From the NCBI GenBank assembly GCA_013214985.1, contig JABSRY010000169.1:1-5848 (forward strand): 5,848 nt of DNA, given 5' to 3'. Below the pieces are notes generated by a model, which was given only the letters and a program-made list of their open reading frames with translations, was not told where the DNA came from and did not search any database. The position numbers and the translations under genes are program-made. Below are positions 5,736-5,848 of this stretch, one piece after another (position 1 is the stretch's first letter; each line of letters begins with the position of its first letter). Source of the DNA: Hyphomicrobiales bacterium (GTDB lineage: Bacteria > Pseudomonadota > Alphaproteobacteria > Rhizobiales > OSC116).

Positions 5736-5848
5736 CGAAAAAATAAAAAATTTTCAAAAAAAATTTAAAAATTTCGGAAAAATCAAATTTTCTAAAAAAT
5801 CCAAAATTTTCGAAAAAAACGAAAATTTTCGAAAAAATCAAAAAATTT
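5736..5848. repeat. Degenerate ~19-bp A/T tandem array with TTTTCGAAAA-like cores
   Basis: The sequence is nearly all A and T, but its C-centred cores recur regularly at 5736, 5755, 5775, 5792, 5811 and 5830, with spacings of 19, 20, 17, 19 and 19. Each core is a T run, then C (usually followed by G), then a run of four to eight A; several contain the palindrome TTTTCGAAAA. It runs to the window edge and may continue beyond. No gene can be supported here. Together with the remnant frame, the stretch from 5525 to 5848 contains no intact gene. The repeated A and T tracts would be expected to curve or stiffen DNA (inference). Confidence 0.7.

Noticed and set aside
5736..5848. CRISPR array
   Set aside because: The repeats are too short and degenerate, with no distinct spacers; every unit is the same low-complexity A/T motif.

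Overview
The window is a compact block of phage tail-morphogenesis genes, all read from the minus strand (right to left). Gene content and order match the contractile-tail module of Mu-like phages (Myoviridae morphotype): a small DUF2635 protein (Mu gp38-like), tail sheath (Mu gpL), tail tube (Mu gpM), tail assembly chaperone with a frameshifted longer form (Mu gp41/gp41'), tape measure protein (Mu gp42), and a DNA-circularisation-family protein (Mu gpN). These assignments come from reading the translated sequences and from synteny; no database search was run. Base composition is A/T-rich by eye. A low-GC proteobacterial host carrying a Mu-like prophage, prophage remnant or phage-derived tail particle is the natural reading, but no host gene is present to fix the taxon.

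Layout in transcription order. 5848-5736 is an extremely A/T-rich array of about 19-bp degenerate repeats. 5680-5525 holds a 51-codon open frame with no usable start codon, in the place where Mu-like phages carry a gp37/tail-terminator gene, so it may be the 3' remnant of a broken gene. From 5482 down to 65 the genes are packed almost without gaps: DUF2635 protein, sheath, tube, chaperone, tape measure, gpN-like. Junctions are TAATG overlaps, 1-nt gaps or a short overlap, which suggests one polycistronic message with translational coupling. No convincing promoter or terminator is visible in the window. Positions 1-64 contain no recognisable gene.

How the genes work together: the tape measure protein sets tail length and is coated by the chaperone and its frameshifted form. 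Tube subunits polymerise around this complex, the sheath assembles outside the tube, and the gpN-like protein belongs to the hub/baseplate side. The best-supported regulatory signal is a programmed -1 frameshift at the end of the chaperone gene. It has an in-phase A_AAA_AAG heptamer followed 8 nt later by a potential 12-bp stem, and leads into a 40-codon extension that ends 1 nt before the tape measure start.

What stands out: the frameshift cassette; the periodic A/T array next to an apparently decapitated gene; and a gpN-like protein that stops after little more than its N-terminal domain. I see no sign of a wholly new system. This is a recognisable tail module with unusual edges.
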